The position numbers and the translations under genes are program-made. This document shows positions 5,114-7,494 of a DNA stretch of 7,494 nt, in pieces (the first letter of the stretch is position 1; every line of letters begins with the position of its first letter). This DNA comes from JBBDYQ01 sp035553855. Its GTDB lineage: Bacteria > Actinomycetota > Thermoleophilia > Solirubrobacterales > Thermoleophilaceae. The stretch lies in the NCBI GenBank assembly GCA_035553855.1, contig DATMJO010000119.1, positions 1 through 7,494 on the forward strand, in the 5' to 3' direction. Below the pieces are notes generated by a model. The model was not told where the DNA came from. It saw only the letters and a program-made list of their open reading frames with translations, and did not search any database.

Positions 5114-5823
5114 CCGCGCGCGGCTCTCTCGACGGCGCGGCGCACGAAGCCCACCGCGACGTTCTGCAACTCGAGGTCGTGCTGGATCGAGCGGTGGTGG
5201 CCCCCGGGGATCACCAGCAGCCGCTTCGGCTCGCCCGCAGCGGCATGAAGCTCCTCGCTGACGGTGTACGGGATGCGCTCGTCGCCCTGGGCGTGCATCA
5301 GCAGCAGCGCCGTCCGCGGCGACAGGCGCGCCACCGCCCCGAAGACGTCGGAGCCGCGCAGCCATTCCTCGCAGGCCGGCCGGTCGATCCGGAAGCGCTC
5401 GGCCTCGTCGCTTCGCATGAGGCGCAGCAGGACGTCCTCGGTGGCGGGGCAGAGGGCGACCACCGCCGCGACGCCGGGGTCGCGGGCGCCGGCGTGCAGC
5501 GCCTGGAAGCCGCCCAGGCTCGAGCCCCGGATGGCCACCGCCGGGGCGTGCTCGCGCATCAGCGCGCACATGGCGAGCACGTCGTCGATCACGCCGGGGC
5601 CGAACGCCCCGTCGGACTCGCCGTGTCCGCGGGCATCGAAGCAGAGCGCGGCCATCCCGTTCGCGCGGGCCACCCTCGCGAAGTCGAAGTGCGACTCCTT
5701 CGACGAGCCCGCCCCGTGGATCACGACGATCCCCGCGGACGCGGGCTCGTCCGGGGTGAACAGCGCGTAGGCGAGCCCGTCGAGGCGGCCGAGCGCGGGG
5801 GGAGCCGGGGTCGGATGCTCCAT
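5110..5823 (-). CDS. Alpha/beta hydrolase (dienelactone hydrolase/esterase-like)
   Basis: This cytoplasmic alpha/beta-fold hydrolase has 237 residues and no signal peptide. The oxyanion-hole loop is HGAGSSK (36-42). The nucleophile elbow is GSSLGG with Ser102. The acid is Asp181 in HAQGDERIP, and the catalytic His is 209 or 210 in PGGHHRSIQHD. DARGHGESDG (63-72) is typical of the superfamily, so the triad is complete. A cap-like insert (about 125-165, including LLRLMRSDEAERFRIDRP) lies between strands. The fold suggests an esterase or acyl hydrolase, but the substrate cannot be read from sequence. The ATG start is supported because only 12 bp separate it from the divergent lysA start. The stop overlaps the stop of the neighbouring gene in a common CTAG. 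Confidence 0.88.
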   Translation of the reverse strand: MEHPTPAPPALGRLDGLAYALFTPDEPASAGIVVIHGAGSSKESHFDFARVARANGMAALCFDARGHGESDGAFGPGVIDDVLAMCALMREHAPAVAIRGSSLGGFQALHAGARDPGVAAVVALCPATEDVLLRLMRSDEAERFRIDRPACEEWLRGSDVFGAVARLSPRTALLLMHAQGDERIPYTVSEELHAAAGEPKRLLVIPGGHHRSIQHDLELQNVAVGFVRRAVERAARG

Positions 5824-5838
5824 AATCGCGCGATCATG
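5821..5838. promoter_or_regulatory. Near-perfect palindrome holding both divergent start codons
   Basis: The 18 bp CATAATCGCGCGATCATG contain the hydrolase ATG (5823-5821, - strand) and the lysA ATG (5836-5838, + strand) at its ends. Only one pair (5824/5835) breaks the symmetry, and the core ATCGCGCGAT is perfect. No SD can fit between the starts. CATAAT (+) and CATGAT (-) each end 9 nt before an ATG and could be -10 boxes of short-leader or leaderless transcripts. It could also be an operator that controls both genes. Confidence 0.45.
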
Positions 5839-7074
5839 TCAGCCGTCGGCACGCTCTCGCACGTCTTCCCGATGGGAGCCCGCCTCAACGAGGCCGGGGC
5901 GCTCTGCGTGGGGGGCTGCGACGTGCGCGACCTCGCACGCGAGTTCGGCACCCCCGCCTACGTCTACGCCGAGGACGACATGCGCGCCCGCGCGCAGGGC
6001 TTCATGGCCGCCTTCGCCGAGCGGGCGGAGCGCTTCCAGGTCGTCTACGCGTCGAAGGCATTCCCCTGCACCGCGGCCTACCGCCTGTTCGCGGAGGAGG
6101 GGCTCCACTGCGACGTCGCCTCCGGCGGCGAGCTGCACCTGGCGCTCGCGGGCGGGTTCGCCGCCGAGCGGCTCTACATGCACGGCAACAACAAGTCGGA
6201 GGCCGAGCTCCGCTACGCCGTGGAGCAGGGCGTCGGCCACATCGTCGCCGACTCCTTCGACGAGCTCGAGCGGCTGTCGCGCCTCGCGCCCGGCCAGAGG
6301 GTGCTGCTGCGCGTCACCCCGGGCATCAAGGCGTCCACGCACACCTACATCTCGACGGGGCAGGTCGACTCGAAGTTCGGCTTCGGCCTGGACGACGTGC
6401 CCCGCGCCATCGAGGCCGCGGCGGATCTCGACCTGCGCGGCCTGCACGCGCACATCGGCTCGCAGATCTTCGAGCTCGAGCCGTTCGAGCGCCTCGCCGA
6501 GGTGCTGACCGCGCTCGGCGACTACCCGCTGCTGAACCTCGGCGGAGGGCTCGGCATCGCCTACTCCTACGACGACGAGCCCCCCTCGGTCGAGGAGTTC
6601 GCCGACGCCCTGCTGCGCAACGCCCCGGACGGCGTGACCGTCCTGTCCGAGCCCGGCCGCGCGCTCGTCGGGAACGCAGGCGTCACGCTCTACACGGTGG
6701 GCACCGTGAAGGAGATCCCGGGCGTGCGGACATACGTCGCCGTCGACGGCGGCATGTCCGACAACCTGCGGCCGATGCTCTACGGCGCCCGCTACGAGGC
6801 CGAGATCGCGGATCGCTTCGGAGGCGGCACGCGCTGCACGGTCGCGGGCATGCACTGCGAGTCCGGCGACATCCTCGTCGAGGACGCCGACCTCGACGAC
6901 CCGCGTCCCGGCGACCTGCTCGTGATCCCCGCGACCGGCGCGTACGGTCACTCGATGGCCAACAACTACAACGCCGTGCCGCGGCCCCCGGTCGTGTTCT
7001 GCAAGGACGGCGACGCCCGCCTCGTGGTGCGCCGCGAGACCTACGACGACCTGACCCTTCGTGACGTCCTTTAG
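5836..7074 (+). CDS. lysA: Diaminopimelate decarboxylase
   Basis: LysA is the PLP-dependent enzyme that decarboxylates meso-diaminopimelate to L-lysine, the last step of lysine synthesis, in the cytoplasm. The protein has 412 residues, normal for the family. The PLP lysine is Lys74 in YASKAFPC. HIGSQI (206-211), NLGGGLG (234-240), SEPGR (271-275) and CESGD (341-345, with the substrate-contacting Cys341) are all present, as is the C-terminal GAYGHSMANNYN with Tyr370. All active-site features are intact. The frame is open far upstream, but that part is antisense to the hydrolase gene. The ATG at 5836 gives the usual N-terminus before VFPMGARLNEAGALCVGGCDV. No SD is present, consistent with a leaderless or short-leader message. 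The gene overlaps hom by 14 bp. Confidence 0.96.
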   Translation: MSAVGTLSHVFPMGARLNEAGALCVGGCDVRDLAREFGTPAYVYAEDDMRARAQGFMAAFAERAERFQVVYASKAFPCTAAYRLFAEEGLHCDVASGGELHLALAGGFAAERLYMHGNNKSEAELRYAVEQGVGHIVADSFDELERLSRLAPGQRVLLRVTPGIKASTHTYISTGQVDSKFGFGLDDVPRAIEAAADLDLRGLHAHIGSQIFELEPFERLAEVLTALGDYPLLNLGGGLGIAYSYDDEPPSVEEFADALLRNAPDGVTVLSEPGRALVGNAGVTLYTVGTVKEIPGVRTYVAVDGGMSDNLRPMLYGARYEAEIADRFGGGTRCTVAGMHCESGDILVEDADLDDPRPGDLLVIPATGAYGHSMANNYNAVPRPPVVFCKDGDARLVVRRETYDDLTLRDVL

Positions 7075-7494
7075 CGTCGGGCTGCTCGGCCACGGGACGG
7101 TCGGCGCGGCGTTCGCCGCGCTGCTGGCCGAGCGGGCGGACGAGATCGAGGAGCAGGTGGGGATGCGCCCGGAGGTGTCGGGCGTGCTGACCCGAAGCCG
7201 CGGCGACTTCCGCGACATCCTCGAGCGCAGCGACCTGATCGTCGAGCTGATGGGGGGCGTGGATCCCACGCGCGACTACGTGCTCGAGGCGCTCGGCGCC
7301 GGCAAGCACGTCGTTACCGCGAACAAGCAGCTGCTCTCCCAGCACGGCGAGGAGATCTTCGCCGCCGCCCGCGAGGCCGGGGTCCAGCTCCGCTTCGAGG
7401 CCGCGGTGGCGGGCGTCGTGCCGGTGATCCGCGTCATCCACGAGACGCTCGCCGGAGCCCACATCGACCGCGTCCACGGGATCGTCAACGGGAC
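7061..7494 (+). CDS. hom: Homoserine dehydrogenase, 5' part only
   Basis: Hom reduces aspartate semialdehyde to homoserine with NAD(P)H, the branch leading to threonine and methionine. About 144 N-terminal residues are in the window and the gene runs off its end. The Rossmann motif GLLGHGTVG (residues 7-15), VELMGG, HVVTANKQLLSQHG with the conserved Lys, the family block FEAAVAGVVPVI and IVNG at the edge (where the usual TTN would follow) identify it. The GTG start at 7061 lies inside the last codons of lysA in another frame (14-bp overlap) and has no good SD, so translation is likely coupled to lysA. The block AAVAG is followed by Val-Val where many homologues have Gly-Ile/Val, a mild variation. 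The catalytic and ACT domains are not visible. Confidence 0.94.
   Translation, partial: MTSFSVGLLGHGTVGAAFAALLAERADEIEEQVGMRPEVSGVLTRSRGDFRDILERSDLIVELMGGVDPTRDYVLEALGAGKHVVTANKQLLSQHGEEIFAAAREAGVQLRFEAAVAGVVPVIRVIHETLAGAHIDRVHGIVNG

Noticed and set aside
4094..5569. Long - strand open frame spanning lgt, the repeats and the hydrolase gene
   Set aside because: It crosses the repeat array, giving repeated GTAGQTPARG-like peptides, and overlaps two genes with intact catalytic motifs. It is a GC-rich shadow.
5179..5835. Open frame continuing 219 codons upstream of the lysA ATG
   Set aside because: It is antisense to the well-supported alpha/beta hydrolase gene, lacks LysA similarity, and exists because high-GC DNA rarely has stops in the opposite frame.
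5839..7269. Long - strand open frame opposite lysA and hom
   Set aside because: It is a compositional shadow; lysA on the other strand has every active-site motif.

Overview
The window is very GC-rich, densely coding bacterial DNA with GTG starts, tight overlaps and several genes lacking a Shine-Dalgarno sequence. A PspA-PspAA pair facing an HtpX-PspAB pair, a cyclic di-AMP (ydaO-type) riboswitch before a secreted peptidase, and an adjacent lysA-hom pair together suggest an actinobacterium. My best guess is a deep-branching one such as Thermoleophilia/Solirubrobacterales. That is an inference from gene style and order; nothing in the window proves the taxon.

Layout. Positions 1-645 (+ strand) hold the 3' end of pspA and the overlapping pspAA. 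Positions 688-2152 (- strand) hold htpX followed by pspAB, converging on the pspA pair, with a perfect odd-length palindrome (651-679) between the two gene pairs. Positions 2153-2363 are a compact divergent control region. It has a leaderless-type promoter for htpX on one side and, on the other, a good promoter leading into a c-di-AMP riboswitch. The riboswitch sits in front of a secreted coiled-coil/M23 peptidase gene (2364-3548). lgt follows (3594-4367), and its 3' end runs into an array of short palindromic repeats (4331-4446), one copy of which supplies its stop codon. Next come a long-loop inverted repeat (4441-4479) and an unrecognised single-pass membrane protein with a Pro/Ala-rich exterior (4517-5113). 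A convergent alpha/beta hydrolase gene (5110-5823, - strand) shares its CTAG stop with that gene. The hydrolase gene is divergent from lysA (5836-7074) across only 12 bp. lysA overlaps the start of hom (7061 to the window end).

How the genes fit together. The left two thirds is mostly cell-envelope biology: membrane stress (PspA, PspAA, PspAB), membrane protein quality control (HtpX), wall remodelling under second-messenger control (M23 peptidase) and lipoprotein maturation (Lgt). The right third is aspartate-family amino-acid synthesis. LysA makes lysine from meso-diaminopimelate, and Hom diverts aspartate semialdehyde towards threonine and methionine.

The least explained items are the palindromic repeats, the membrane protein beside them, and the symmetric 18-bp sequence holding two opposed start codons. 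I see no tRNA, rRNA, CRISPR array, transposase or phage gene.
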